Made by a program: the position numbers and the translations under genes
The notes under the pieces: model-generated
Databases searched by the model: none
Told to the model about the DNA's origin: nothing
What the model saw: only the letters and a program-made list of their open reading frames with translations
Shown here: piece after piece, positions 16,087 through 25,438 of the stretch
How the letters are laid out: every line of letters begins with the position of its first letter
Position numbering within the stretch: position 1 is the stretch's first letter
Source of the DNA: Mycolicibacterium iranicum
Lineage (GTDB): Bacteria > Actinomycetota > Actinomycetes > Mycobacteriales > Mycobacteriaceae
Reading direction: 5' to 3'
NCBI RefSeq assembly: GCF_002101705.1
Contig: NZ_LQPC01000028.1
Location: forward strand, 248,001-312,000
DNA: 64,000 bases

Positions 16087-17268
16087 GCGCCCCCGCCGAG
16101 ACCTGAAGGCCAGTATCCCGGCGCCGACCAGCAGCCCGACATACAAGCTCACATACAAGTTCACCTGCACGACCTCGAGGGGATGATCGTGCGGGAACAG
16201 ATAGAACCCGATGCGCGGATCCTTCAGGCGTGGATACCAGTACGGCCACGCTCCCAGCGCGATGAACAACGCGGCCGGTATCAGCCACCATCGCCACGAT
16301 CGCAGCGCCCGATCGACCAGCCACACGAAAAGAGGCACCACCCACACCCAGTGGTGTGTCCACGAAAACGGTGACACCACGGCCGTCGTCAGACCCACGA
16401 GGGTCAGGGACAGCAGCCGCTCTTCTCTCCGGTACAGCCGCACCGCAATCCAGAGACTCAGCGCCGCAATGACAATGGCGATCGCCAACCACAGCCACAG
16501 GGGTGGCTCCGCGCCCGTGACGCGTGCCATGGCGCCGCGTAGCGACTGGTTCGACGGGTGCCCCAGCCGATCATCGACACGCTCGGAGCGAAGGAAGGTG
16601 CCTGTCCAGTACATTCGCGAATCCTCAGGCAGCACAAGCCATCCCAGCGCGACGGTGAATGCAAGAGTCCCGACAGTGACCGTGGCCACCCGCCACTGCC
16701 GCAGGGCCAGGAAGTAGAGGACGAAGTAGGCGGGCGTGAGTTTGATGCCGGCCGCGATGCCGGTGCCGATTCCTGCGAGACGACTGCGCTGCATGCCTGC
16801 CGCGTCGAGCAGAACGAGAAGCATGAGGACCAGGTTGATCTGGCCGAAGAACAATCCCGTGCGGACGGGCTCAAGGAACACGCACCCCAACGCCATCAGC
16901 ACCGAGACTCCGGCCAACCGCCACGTCGTGCGGTGGCCGAGTAGCCGCCAGCTCACCACGATGGCTGCCGCCAGCACCGCGATGTTGACTGCCAGCCAGT
17001 AGTGCCGGTCGGCCACCACAGGCAGCATGTCGAGCGGGACGAACACGATCGCGGAGAACGGCGTATAGGTGTAGAAGAGCAACTTGTCGACCGGCATCTC
17101 GTAGAGCGGCAGCCCGGACAGCACATGCCAGGCGCCCTTGCGATAGACGTCGAGATCGACACCGCCGTCGAACAGGCCCCAGTTGGCCGTAGGGCGAAGC
17201 GTGGTCAGCGCCAGCACCACCGACAGCGTCGCCCACGACACCACGACGGCAAGCGCGGGCCTGCTCAC
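16039..17268 (-). CDS. GT87 (DUF2029) polyprenyl-phosphate-mannose mannosyltransferase
   Basis: A 409-residue integral membrane protein with about ten hydrophobic helices. It belongs to the GT-C family GT87 (relatives of PimE and Rv2181), which transfers mannose from polyprenyl-phosphate-mannose onto PIM/LM/LAM-type glycolipids on the outer face of the membrane. The first extracytoplasmic loop has the expected acidic GVDLDVYR segment, and FGQINLVLMLLVLLD and IAAGIKLTPAYFV are family-typical. It starts 6 bases after the dehydratase stop, so it is translationally linked. Its 3' end overlaps the LacI gene by 48 bases. The exact acceptor is unknown. Confidence 0.82.
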   Translation of the reverse strand: MSRPALAVVVSWATLSVVLALTTLRPTANWGLFDGGVDLDVYRKGAWHVLSGLPLYEMPVDKLLFYTYTPFSAIVFVPLDMLPVVADRHYWLAVNIAVLAAAIVVSWRLLGHRTTWRLAGVSVLMALGCVFLEPVRTGLFFGQINLVLMLLVLLDAAGMQRSRLAGIGTGIAAGIKLTPAYFVLYFLALRQWRVATVTVGTLAFTVALGWLVLPEDSRMYWTGTFLRSERVDDRLGHPSNQSLRGAMARVTGAEPPLWLWLAIAIVIAALSLWIAVRLYRREERLLSLTLVGLTTAVVSPFSWTHHWVWVVPLFVWLVDRALRSWRWWLIPAALFIALGAWPYWYPRLKDPRIGFYLFPHDHPLEVVQVNLYVSLYVGLLVGAGILAFRSRRGRSDRPAVGGGSGRGSH

Positions 17269-17274
17269 GGTCGA

Positions 17275-18306
17275 CTAGCGGAAGCGGATGTTCAGCGTCG
17301 CCAGGCCGAAGATCTTCTTGCCGCCCGACTTGGCTCCGACCAGGACGACACCCGAACGGGTCTCGGGGTCCAGCGACTTGATCTTGCCGCTGTACTCGAT
17401 GTCGGCGCCTTCCTTGGCCGACACGATCGCCGGCTGCGACAGCCTGATCGTGTACCGGGTGACAGCGCCCGGGTCACCCGACCATGCCGACGCGAACCCG
17501 GCTCCCAGCCCCATGGTCAGCATTCCGTGGGCAATCACATCCGGCAGCCCGGCCAGCTTGGCGATGTCCTCATCCCAGTGGATCGGGTTCGCGTCGCCGG
17601 CCACGCCGGCGTAGTTCACCAGGTCGCCGCGGGAGAGCCTGGTGTGATGCACCGGCAGCTCGTCGCCGACCTTCACGTCGTCGAACGAGGGCGTGCCGGG
17701 GGTGCGTGTCGAGCCGCCTTCGGAAATCCGGATCTCGCCCTCCGGTCGCACCGTCTTCTCGTAGTGGTCATCGGAGCCACCGATGTCCAAGATGTTCATG
17801 TCGTGCATCATCGCCTTCTGCACGGCGATCTTGACACCGGCATCGATGTCGTCTGCGGTCACGCCGACGACGGTGGTGTGCAGCGTGTGCACGCGCTCAC
17901 CGGCGGTGTCGGTGAAGGTGTTCGTGACCGTGATGAAGTCCCTGCCCGCGGTGCGGCGCACCGACGTCAGCTCGACGTCGATCAGCAGCTCATCGCCGGC
18001 GACGATCGGGCGGTGTTGCTCGAAGACCTCCTCGGTCTGCAGATACGTGTCGTAACCGACCACGATCTCTTCGAACATGCGCCGGTTGCACTGCATACCC
18101 GGCGCCGAGGTGAACGTGAGCGGCGCGACCACGTCCGAGTAGCCCAGCTCCGCCGCGGCGGCCAGATCCCAGTGCGCGGGGTGGTAGTCCTGCACCGCAC
18201 GTGCGTACTCGCGGACCTTCTCGCGGCCGACGAGGTAGGTGCCGTCCATCTGGTAGTAGTGGCCGACCCGCTCTTCGATCGGTGACGCGTCTGCTGGTGC
18301 GGTCAT
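17275..18306 (-). CDS. Fused HadA-HadB-like (3R)-hydroxyacyl dehydratase, double hotdog
   Basis: A 343-residue protein with two MaoC-like hotdog domains. Residues 15-150 resemble HadA (YLVGREKVREYARAVQ, APLTF, PIVAGDELLIDV), and residues 207-343 closely resemble HadB (FDDVKVGDELP, DLVNYAGVAGDANPIHWDED, AHGMLTMG, DPGAVTRY, GGKKIFG). HadAB dehydrates (3R)-hydroxyacyl-ACP in mycobacterial FAS-II. Both halves keep a D-x4-H hydratase-2 motif (D40/H45 and D238/H243), whereas stand-alone HadA is degenerate there. Rv0216-type double-hotdog hydratases are the alternative family name. It precedes the coupled mannosyltransferase. A TAGTGT hexamer lies 8 bases before the ATG. Confidence 0.8.
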   Translation of the reverse strand: MTAPADASPIEERVGHYYQMDGTYLVGREKVREYARAVQDYHPAHWDLAAAAELGYSDVVAPLTFTSAPGMQCNRRMFEEIVVGYDTYLQTEEVFEQHRPIVAGDELLIDVELTSVRRTAGRDFITVTNTFTDTAGERVHTLHTTVVGVTADDIDAGVKIAVQKAMMHDMNILDIGGSDDHYEKTVRPEGEIRISEGGSTRTPGTPSFDDVKVGDELPVHHTRLSRGDLVNYAGVAGDANPIHWDEDIAKLAGLPDVIAHGMLTMGLGAGFASAWSGDPGAVTRYTIRLSQPAIVSAKEGADIEYSGKIKSLDPETRSGVVLVGAKSGGKKIFGLATLNIRFR

Positions 18307-18346
18307 GAGTCAGCACACTAACGGGCCGACACCGCAGCGCTGAAAA

Positions 18347-18769
18347 CTACTCGACGACGAAGACGGGGATCTGTCGATCTGTCTTGGTCTGGTACTCGGC
18401 GTACGGCGGGTACGCCGCGACGGCCAGTTCCCACCAGTGGGCCCGCTCGTCGCCCTCGAGCTCGCGTGCAGTGCCCTCAAGAACCTTGTCCCCATCCTGG
18501 ACCGACACCGACGGGTTCGCCTTGACGTTGTGATACCAGCTGGGGTGCTTCGGGTCGCCGCCCTTGGACGCGACCATCGCATAGCGCCCGTTCTCCTCGA
18601 CCCGCATCAGCGGGACGTAGCGCTTCTTGCCGGATTGCGCGCCGGTCGTGGTGAAAAGGACGATCGGCCGGTCCATGACCTCGACGCCGTCGGTCGTACC
18701 CTGCTCGAGGATCTTCTGGGTCTGCTCGCGGACCCACTCGGTGGGACTCAGTTCTGCCTGCTCGCTCAT
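18347..18769 (-). CDS. Ddn-like nitroreductase-family (F420-binding) protein
   Basis: A 140-residue split-beta-barrel protein of the deazaflavin-dependent nitroreductase (Ddn, DUF385) family, which uses F420H2 to reduce quinones or nitro compounds. Family features are PIVLFTTTGAQSGKKRYVPL, GRYAMVASKGGDPKHPSWYH and LKANPSVSVQDG-type segments (here VKANPSVSVQDG). ATG 18769 was chosen over the ATG 18 bases upstream because TTGGAGGCAACC precedes it at ideal spacing. It is the second gene in a minus-strand group beginning at 19236. Confidence 0.85.
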   Translation of the reverse strand: MSEQAELSPTEWVREQTQKILEQGTTDGVEVMDRPIVLFTTTGAQSGKKRYVPLMRVEENGRYAMVASKGGDPKHPSWYHNVKANPSVSVQDGDKVLEGTARELEGDERAHWWELAVAAYPPYAEYQTKTDRQIPVFVVE

Positions 18770-18783
18770 GGTTGCCTCCAACG

Positions 18784-19236
18784 TCATCGGGCCGGTGCCC
18801 TATTCCAATGGTCGTCCATCAGTCGCTTGAGTACCCGCCACTCGGCCGCACTGACCCAGGACGGATTGGCCTGTTGCGGCGACCGGAAAACCTCCATCGT
18901 CCCCAGCCCCGGGACAGTTGACAGCGCGGTCGCCGTCAGGGGTTCAGCAAACAGCGGAATGTCCACGGGCACATGGCGCCCTCCGGCGTCGGATATCACG
19001 GCGCCGGTGAGGGTTCCCGCGCCCCAGAATCCCCGGCACTTGTGAGTCGAAACCCAAGGCAGGACATGCTGTCCGGGCTGCATCAGCTGGGACCGATAGT
19101 TGTCGGCACCACACCACGACCCTTTCGCCTCGCCTGCCGAGACCATCGGATCGAGCGGCGTCTTGTTCGGGTTGCACTTGATCACCCACGCTCCCAGGTT
19201 CTCGGATGTGACGCTGCGGCCTGCAACCACGCGCAT
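18784..19236 (-). CDS. Conserved-looking hypothetical protein, 150 aa
   Basis: A soluble 150-residue protein with no signal peptide or membrane helix. It has two Cys near the middle (SWCGADNYRSQL, HKCRGFWGAG) and a Trp-rich tail (NPSWVSAAEWRVLKRLMDDH). GAGGAGG lies just before the ATG, and the start region LGAWVIKCNPNKTPLD looks like a beta strand plus turn. I do not recognise the family. The stop lies 14 bases before the Ddn-like start, so the two are probably cotranscribed. Confidence 0.7.
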   Translation of the reverse strand: MRVVAGRSVTSENLGAWVIKCNPNKTPLDPMVSAGEAKGSWCGADNYRSQLMQPGQHVLPWVSTHKCRGFWGAGTLTGAVISDAGGRHVPVDIPLFAEPLTATALSTVPGLGTMEVFRSPQQANPSWVSAAEWRVLKRLMDDHWNRAPAR

Positions 19237-19341
19237 CTACCTCCTCACCTCGGCCAGTTTGCTGACGAAACCGGATCACCTTAACTATGCTGACGTACGC
19301 GGTCGACCGCCCTTAGCGGCTGGGAGGGGTTGAGGGGTCTA

Positions 19342-21942
19342 GTGCTGACGGAAGATGCGCTAGGGGAGGGCAGCGCCACCGACGACCGGCAGTCGGTTCT
19401 GGTCGTCGACGACGACGCACGATTGCGCGACCTGCTGTGCACTGTGCTGACACCGCTGGATTGCGATATCGCCCAGGCGGGATCCGGTGAGGAGGCGCTC
19501 ACCGCCCTGCTGCAACGCAAGGTCGCGGTGATCGTTCTCGACATCAACATGCCGGGCATGGACGGCTTCGAGACGGCGCAGCTCATCCGCGATGTCGAAG
19601 AGTTGGCGTCCACTCCGATCATCTTCCTCACGGGGCAGGCCGAGGCCGGCGACCTGGGTCGCGGCTATGACCTCGGTGCCGTGGATTTCCTGATGAAGCC
19701 GGTGTCGCGGCAGGTGTTCTTCGCCAAGGTCAAGGCTCTTCTCGAGCTCGATCGGTCGTTTGCCCGGCTGCGCGCGGCGGCAGCGAAGCTCCACGAGGAG
19801 CAGCTGATGGCCGCTCGCGCCGCGGAGATCCGGCAGCGCGAAGAGTTGGCGTTCACGCGGCGACGGGAGAAGTTGGGCAACATCTTCTCGGCTGCCAGCA
19901 TCGACCTGCCGTCGTTGGAGCGAACGATCGTCACTGAGCTCAGCCAGATGTTCGATGCCGAATGTGTGCTGCGGGTGCCCACCGTCGATCACGGCTTCCA
20001 CGAGTCGTTTTCGCACGCGGAATCGGGGGAGGCCTCGGAGCTGTTGCGCGCTCTAATGTCCGAGCCGCTGGCCGGTTTGCAGAGCGAGACGTCGAACGGC
20101 TCGGTCATGATCGAAGAGTTGACGGCCAGGGACCAGCTCGTGGGCGTGGTCTGCGTCGGTCGGGCGGGCGGGCCGGCGTTCACCGAGGCGGAGGCAGCTC
20201 TGTTCCGTGGCGCATCGGTGGGCGCTGCGTTGGCGATCTCGAATGCCTCTCTGTACCGGGTGCAGGCGGAGTACGCCGCGGTCATGCAGGCCACCGGCGA
20301 CGCGATCCTTGCGGTCGACATGTCGGGGGCCATCCGTAGCTGCAACCAAGCTGCGACCGCGCTCTTCGGCATGGATCGCGACAACCTGATGGGCACGTCG
20401 ATCGTGGATCTGGCGATGGCCCAGGACAGAGACCGTCTGAGCGAGCAGCTGGACGCCACGACGGCGACGCGTCAGGAAGTCTCGCTGGAGATGACGCTTG
20501 CGGGTCGTGAAGGTCATCCCGTCGAGGTGATGGTCACGCTCTCGCCGATCGGAGACGCCGGCGACCTGCACGTCGCCGTCGTGGTCCACGACCTGACGGA
20601 GATCAAACACGCGCAGACCGAGATCAGGCACCTCGCCAGCCACGACCCGCTCACCGACCTCGCCAATCGACGACAGCTCAACGAGCGTCTCGCCCTTCTG
20701 GCCCACCATCGAACCTCGGCATCGAAACTTGTCGCGCTGCTGTACATGGACGTCAACCACTTCAAGGTCGTCAACGACACCTACGGTCACGACACCGGCG
20801 ACGAACTACTCCTGGAGGTAGCCACCCGCCTGCGGTCCGCGGTCGACGACGACACTTTGGTGTGCCGGGTCGGCGGCGACGAGTTCATCGTCGTCTTCGA
20901 AGACGTGGCGTCGATGGATGCGGCTGTCGCGGCGGGAAACAGGATTCTGGACCAGGTTCAGTCACGGCCGGTCTCGTGTCGGAACGCGACGCTGTATCCG
21001 TCGATCAGCATGGGCATCGCATGTCTCGGCGTCACCGCTCACAGCCCCGAGGAACTGCTGACGCAGGCCGACATGGCGATGTTCGAGGCCAAGAAGAACC
21101 GACTCGCCGTCTGCGTCCCGTATACGGACCTGATCGGGTCGCGGCAAGAGGGACGGGTGCACCTGCGCGCCGAGATCATCGCCGCGCTCGAACGCTCGGA
21201 CTTCCGCATGGTGTACCAACCGATCGTGAACTCGGCGACGGGAGCGTTGTTCGGCCTCGAAGCCCTGATCCGCTGGCGGCCCTCCGGCCGGGAGATCCCC
21301 GCGGCGGAAATCATCGCTCTGGCCGAGGATTCCGGGCAGGCAGGAGCGCTGGGACGGTGGATCCTGACCCGCAGCTTCGAGGACTTCGTCGCTCTCGGCA
21401 GGCCCGATCTGAAGTTGCACGTCAACGTCTCTCGCGATCAGGTGCTCGACACCAGCTTCCTCGAGCACCTGACCCTCGCCCAACAGCACACCAAGATTGC
21501 CCCTCACAGCGTCTGCCTCGAGCTCACCGAGCGAGCGTTCATCGGGGATCCCGCTCCCGCGCACAAGGCCCTGCGCGCGGTGCGCGACCGCGGATTCAGT
21601 TTGGCGATAGACGATTTCGGTGTCGAACATGCCAGCATGGCCAACCTGATGCACGTACCGGTGGATTGGCTGAAGATCGACCGCTCCTTCGTCGCGCGGG
21701 TGCACGAGGACGAGCGGGTCCAGCGCCTCGTCCGCAGCCAGATCTCCGTGGCCGCGAACATGCAGGCCGATCTGATCGCCGAAGGCGTCGAGGTGCACGA
21801 GCAGGCCGATTGGCTCAAGGGCGCGGGTTGTGATCTGCAGCAAGGGTTCCTGTATTCCCATCCGATCGAGACGACCGAGCTGGCCGCCTATGTCGACAGC
21901 CGGACGGCCGTCGGGGCCGACCAGGGTGCCAACCGAAATTAG
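19342..21942 (+). CDS. REC-GAF-PAS-GGDEF-EAL cyclic-di-GMP response regulator
   Basis: An 866-residue cytoplasmic regulator. The receiver domain (about 10-130) has phosphoacceptor Asp67 in VLDINMPGMDG. It is followed by a coiled linker, a GAF-like domain (about 185-300) and a PAS domain (about 305-420). The GGDEF domain has intact GGDEF at 511-515 (CRVGGDEFIVVF), and the EAL domain at 640-642 has EALIRW, ELTERAF, DDFGVEH, LKIDRSFV and GVEVHEQADWL, so both cyclase and phosphodiesterase look active. The product-inhibition RxxD site before GGDEF reads DDDT and appears lost. GTG 19342 has GAGGGG 5 bases upstream. The hybrid kinase starts 6 bases downstream and is the likely phosphodonor. Confidence 0.9.
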   Translation: MLTEDALGEGSATDDRQSVLVVDDDARLRDLLCTVLTPLDCDIAQAGSGEEALTALLQRKVAVIVLDINMPGMDGFETAQLIRDVEELASTPIIFLTGQAEAGDLGRGYDLGAVDFLMKPVSRQVFFAKVKALLELDRSFARLRAAAAKLHEEQLMAARAAEIRQREELAFTRRREKLGNIFSAASIDLPSLERTIVTELSQMFDAECVLRVPTVDHGFHESFSHAESGEASELLRALMSEPLAGLQSETSNGSVMIEELTARDQLVGVVCVGRAGGPAFTEAEAALFRGASVGAALAISNASLYRVQAEYAAVMQATGDAILAVDMSGAIRSCNQAATALFGMDRDNLMGTSIVDLAMAQDRDRLSEQLDATTATRQEVSLEMTLAGREGHPVEVMVTLSPIGDAGDLHVAVVVHDLTEIKHAQTEIRHLASHDPLTDLANRRQLNERLALLAHHRTSASKLVALLYMDVNHFKVVNDTYGHDTGDELLLEVATRLRSAVDDDTLVCRVGGDEFIVVFEDVASMDAAVAAGNRILDQVQSRPVSCRNATLYPSISMGIACLGVTAHSPEELLTQADMAMFEAKKNRLAVCVPYTDLIGSRQEGRVHLRAEIIAALERSDFRMVYQPIVNSATGALFGLEALIRWRPSGREIPAAEIIALAEDSGQAGALGRWILTRSFEDFVALGRPDLKLHVNVSRDQVLDTSFLEHLTLAQQHTKIAPHSVCLELTERAFIGDPAPAHKALRAVRDRGFSLAIDDFGVEHASMANLMHVPVDWLKIDRSFVARVHEDERVQRLVRSQISVAANMQADLIAEGVEVHEQADWLKGAGCDLQQGFLYSHPIETTELAAYVDSRTAVGADQGANRN

Positions 21943-21948
21943 GCGGAC

Positions 21949-24900
21949 ATGAAGCTCACCACCCGACTGGCGATCCTTTGCGGTGCGGCGCTGCTGGCGG
22001 TCATCCTGGCGAACACGCTCTATACGGTCCAGATCAACCGGATCTCCGCGCTCTACGAGGAACGTGCCCAGGCGCGAAGTGCGCAGGCTACCGCGATGGA
22101 CGTCGGCCGGGACCTGCAGACGTTCCTCGCCACCTACGGCGAGTTGCTGTTCGCCGACGACGCGGCCCGCCGTTCCGACATCTCCGCTGAGCTGGACGGT
22201 CTGGAAGCCACAATGGAGACCGAACTGCGCACGCAGGCCGAGGAAGACGCCGACGCCAATCGGCGTCTGCTGTATCAACAGGCATTGACCACGTGGTCGA
22301 GCTTCCAGTCGGCCTACCGCAGCGAGATACAGAACCTCCAGGTGACCAGGGACCTCTCGTCGTCCGAGCGGGAATCGGACGCGCAGGCGGTGCAGCTGGA
22401 AAACCTGCTGGGACAAATCGAGCAGGAGACCGTCAGGGCCGTCGACGAGGCCAATGCGCGGGCGGCGAGCGCGATCCAGTTCACCAAGAACAGCCTCTGG
22501 GTCCTCGCCAGCGCCATCGTGGCGGTGCTCGGCATCTTGCTGTGGTTCACCAGCCGCAACATCGTCCGCACTGTCAGCGCGGCAGCAAGGGTGAACGAGA
22601 AGGCGCGCCGCTCCAAGGAAACCCAGGCCTCGCTGATGACCGAGGTTCAGGGCGTCGACGACCTGACGGCGGCCTGCGGGATCATCGTGTCGCGCACGGC
22701 CGAGGCCGTCGGCGCCAGGCAGGGTGCGCTGTATCTGAAGCAACTCGACGACGACGCGGGACGGTACGCACTGACGGCCTCGTATGCGTTCCACCGCCGC
22801 AAGGATCTGCCCACTTCGTACGGGCTGGGGGACGGCCTGGTCGGTCAGTGCGCCTTGGAGGGTAACCGGATCGAGGTGACCGGTGCCCCAAGCGATTACG
22901 TCGAGATCGTGTCGGGGCTGGGCAAGACCGGCCCGGTGTCGTTGATCCTGGTGCCGATCAAGTTCGAGTCCGAGGTGCTCGGCGTGCTGGAGCTCGGGAG
23001 CCTGCAGCTGTTCACCGATGACGACATCGAACTTCTGGAAGCTATCGCGCTGGGCGCCGGGGTGGCGCTCAGCGCGATCGAGTCGGCCGAGAAAACCCGC
23101 GAGCTGCTGCGGGTTTCGCAAGCCCAAACCGAGGAGCTGCAAACCCAGGAAGAGGAGTTGCGTGCTGCCAACGAGCAACTCACGCAACGCGAGGACATGC
23201 TGTCCGCGCAGAACGCCGAACTGGAGGAGACCACCGAGGAACTCCGCGCCCAGCGGGAGGAGCTCAAGGCCAGCTCGGAACGCCTCGAGGCACAGTCGCG
23301 CGCGTTGGAACAGAAGAACGACGAGCTGCAACGCATCAGCAGCTCCCTGGAGGTCAAGGCCGAGGAACTGGCGGTGTCCTCGCGGTACAAGTCGGACTTC
23401 CTCGCGAACATGTCACACGAGCTGCGAACGCCGCTCAACAGCATCCTCATCCTCGCCGGGCTGCTGACCGAATCGGAGGAACTCGACGCCAAGCAGCTGG
23501 AATTCGCGGAGACGATTCAGCAATCGGGCAAGGATCTGCTCAACCTCATCGACGAGGTCCTCGATCTGGCCAAGGTCGAATCCGGGTCGCTGTACACCGA
23601 GATGGAAGAGATCAGCGTCGCCGAGCTGGTGACCTTCCTCGAGCGCACGTTCCGGCCCATTGCCCTCAACAAGGGAGTGGAGTTCCTGGTCGAGGTGAAG
23701 GACTCGGCGGCGCGCACCTTCACCAGCGACTACACGCGGGTAAAGCAGATCGCCAAGAATCTGGTCGCCAATGCCATCAAGTTCACGGACAAAGGTTCGG
23801 TCACCGTCACGTTCTCGGGAGCGGCTGATACGCAGGGCAATACGGGCCAGGGATATCTGGCGATGGCCGTCGCCGACACCGGGATCGGTATCGACGAAAA
23901 GGACCACAACCTCATCTTCGAGTCCTTCCAGCAGGCGGGCCGCGGGTCGGCCCGGCAGTACGGCGGGACGGGCCTCGGGCTGGCCATCAGCCGTGAGCTC
24001 GCACGGCACCTCGGGGGCGACATCGCGCTGCGCAGTGCGATGGGGCAGGGTTCGACGTTCACCTGCTACCTGCCCGTCGGGGCCGCCCCGAAAACCGCAC
24101 CCGCGCCGTCGCAGCCGGCGAGTCAGCCTGCGCCGCAGGTGGTATCGGCCCCGGCGGCCGAGGACGAGCCCGCGGCACGGCTCGATGACGTCGACATCTC
24201 GGCGGTCGGATGGCCGCAGGGATCCAAGCCGGTGCTGCTGATCGTGGAGGACGATCCCACCTTTGCCGGGATGCTGGCCGAGCTCGCCGGTGAAGCCGGG
24301 TTCGAGTCGGTCATCACGGCAAGCGGACGAATGGCCCTGGCGCTTGCCAAGGAACGGCAACCGGCCGCCATCACGCTGGACATCGGGCTCCCGGACATGG
24401 CGGGCTGGGTGGTGCTCGACGTGCTCAAGCACGATCTCGCGACCCGTCACATCCCGGTCAACGTGGTGTCCGGAGCCAACGACGACGGCAGGGGTCGCCG
24501 GATGGGCGCCATCCAGACGCTCAACAAGCCGGCCGGGATCTCCGAACTGCGGTCGATGTTGAGTTCGACCGCCGACTTCCTGAAGCCCGGTCCGCGCCAC
24601 GTGCTGGTCGCCGAGGACGACGCCAGCCAGCGTCAGGTGGTCAAGCACATGATCGAGAGCGACGACATCGCGATCACCGCCGTCGCCACCGGTGAGCAGG
24701 TCCTGGCGGAGTTGTCGGGCCCGAAGTCCTACGACTGTCTGGTCCTGGATCTCGGGCTTCCCGACATCGACGGCATCGACCTGATCGAGCAGATCAAGGA
24801 GCAGCTCAAGCAGAAGAGCCTGCCGGTGATCGTGCACACCGGTCGGGAGCTCACCGCTGAGGAGACCGAGCGGCTGGAAGCGCTGGCGGCCGCGATCGTG

Positions 24901-25434
24901 TTGAAGAACGCGAAATCCCCTGAGCGGCTGCTCGACGAGACCGCGCTGTTCCTGCACCGGGTCGCCACCGAGATGCCGGATTCAGCGCGCGAAATCCTTT
25001 CCAACCCAAGACGTATGGACGAATCTCTGGAAGGCAACACGGTGCTGCTCGTCGACGACGACGTCCGCAACGTGTTCTCGCTCGGTAGTGCGCTGAAGCG
25101 ATACGGCATCACCGTGGTGCCCGCCAGCAACGGGCAGGCCGGTCTCGACAGCTTGGCCGAGCACCCCGAGGTGGGGCTGGTCCTGATGGACATCATGATG
25201 CCCGTCATGGACGGCTACGAGGCGATGCGCCGGATCCGGGCCGAACCGCGCTGGCGTAACCTGCCGATCGTCGCGCTGACCGCCAAGGCCATGAAGGGTG
25301 ATCGGCAGAAGTGCCTCGATGCGGGAGCGTCGGATTACGTCACCAAACCCGTGGACATGGATCAGTTGACGTCGGTGCTGCGGGTGTGGCTCACCGGTCG
25401 CCCTCGTGCACAACGTGATTCGGCGAGCACCTGA
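21949..25434 (+). CDS. Membrane hybrid histidine kinase with GAF and three receiver domains
   Basis: A 1161-residue sensor. Two membrane helices (about 7-26 and 187-205) flank an extracytoplasmic all-helical sensor of about 160 residues. Then come a GAF domain (about 245-370), a long Glu-rich coiled coil (about 375-475), HisKA with His490 (SHELRTPLNS), an HATPase domain (NLVANAIKFTD, DTGIGI, GGTGLGLAIS), and receivers with LDIGLPDMAG, LDLGLPDIDG and LMDIMMPVMDG. Three receivers in one kinase allow branched phosphorelay. The architecture resembles CheR/CheB-linked 'stressosome-like' kinases of actinobacteria. It is cotranscribed with the GGDEF-EAL regulator and CheR/CheB. Confidence 0.9.
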   Translation: MKLTTRLAILCGAALLAVILANTLYTVQINRISALYEERAQARSAQATAMDVGRDLQTFLATYGELLFADDAARRSDISAELDGLEATMETELRTQAEEDADANRRLLYQQALTTWSSFQSAYRSEIQNLQVTRDLSSSERESDAQAVQLENLLGQIEQETVRAVDEANARAASAIQFTKNSLWVLASAIVAVLGILLWFTSRNIVRTVSAAARVNEKARRSKETQASLMTEVQGVDDLTAACGIIVSRTAEAVGARQGALYLKQLDDDAGRYALTASYAFHRRKDLPTSYGLGDGLVGQCALEGNRIEVTGAPSDYVEIVSGLGKTGPVSLILVPIKFESEVLGVLELGSLQLFTDDDIELLEAIALGAGVALSAIESAEKTRELLRVSQAQTEELQTQEEELRAANEQLTQREDMLSAQNAELEETTEELRAQREELKASSERLEAQSRALEQKNDELQRISSSLEVKAEELAVSSRYKSDFLANMSHELRTPLNSILILAGLLTESEELDAKQLEFAETIQQSGKDLLNLIDEVLDLAKVESGSLYTEMEEISVAELVTFLERTFRPIALNKGVEFLVEVKDSAARTFTSDYTRVKQIAKNLVANAIKFTDKGSVTVTFSGAADTQGNTGQGYLAMAVADTGIGIDEKDHNLIFESFQQAGRGSARQYGGTGLGLAISRELARHLGGDIALRSAMGQGSTFTCYLPVGAAPKTAPAPSQPASQPAPQVVSAPAAEDEPAARLDDVDISAVGWPQGSKPVLLIVEDDPTFAGMLAELAGEAGFESVITASGRMALALAKERQPAAITLDIGLPDMAGWVVLDVLKHDLATRHIPVNVVSGANDDGRGRRMGAIQTLNKPAGISELRSMLSSTADFLKPGPRHVLVAEDDASQRQVVKHMIESDDIAITAVATGEQVLAELSGPKSYDCLVLDLGLPDIDGIDLIEQIKEQLKQKSLPVIVHTGRELTAEETERLEALAAAIVLKNAKSPERLLDETALFLHRVATEMPDSAREILSNPRRMDESLEGNTVLLVDDDVRNVFSLGSALKRYGITVVPASNGQAGLDSLAEHPEVGLVLMDIMMPVMDGYEAMRRIRAEPRWRNLPIVALTAKAMKGDRQKCLDAGASDYVTKPVDMDQLTSVLRVWLTGRPRAQRDSAST

Positions 25435-25438
25435 GAGC

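Noticed and set aside
20962..23331. A 789-residue open frame on the minus strand
   Set aside because: It lies opposite the GGDEF-EAL and kinase genes, whose domain motifs are unambiguous. It is Arg/Gly/Val/Leu-rich with no motif, a typical antisense shadow in high-GC DNA.
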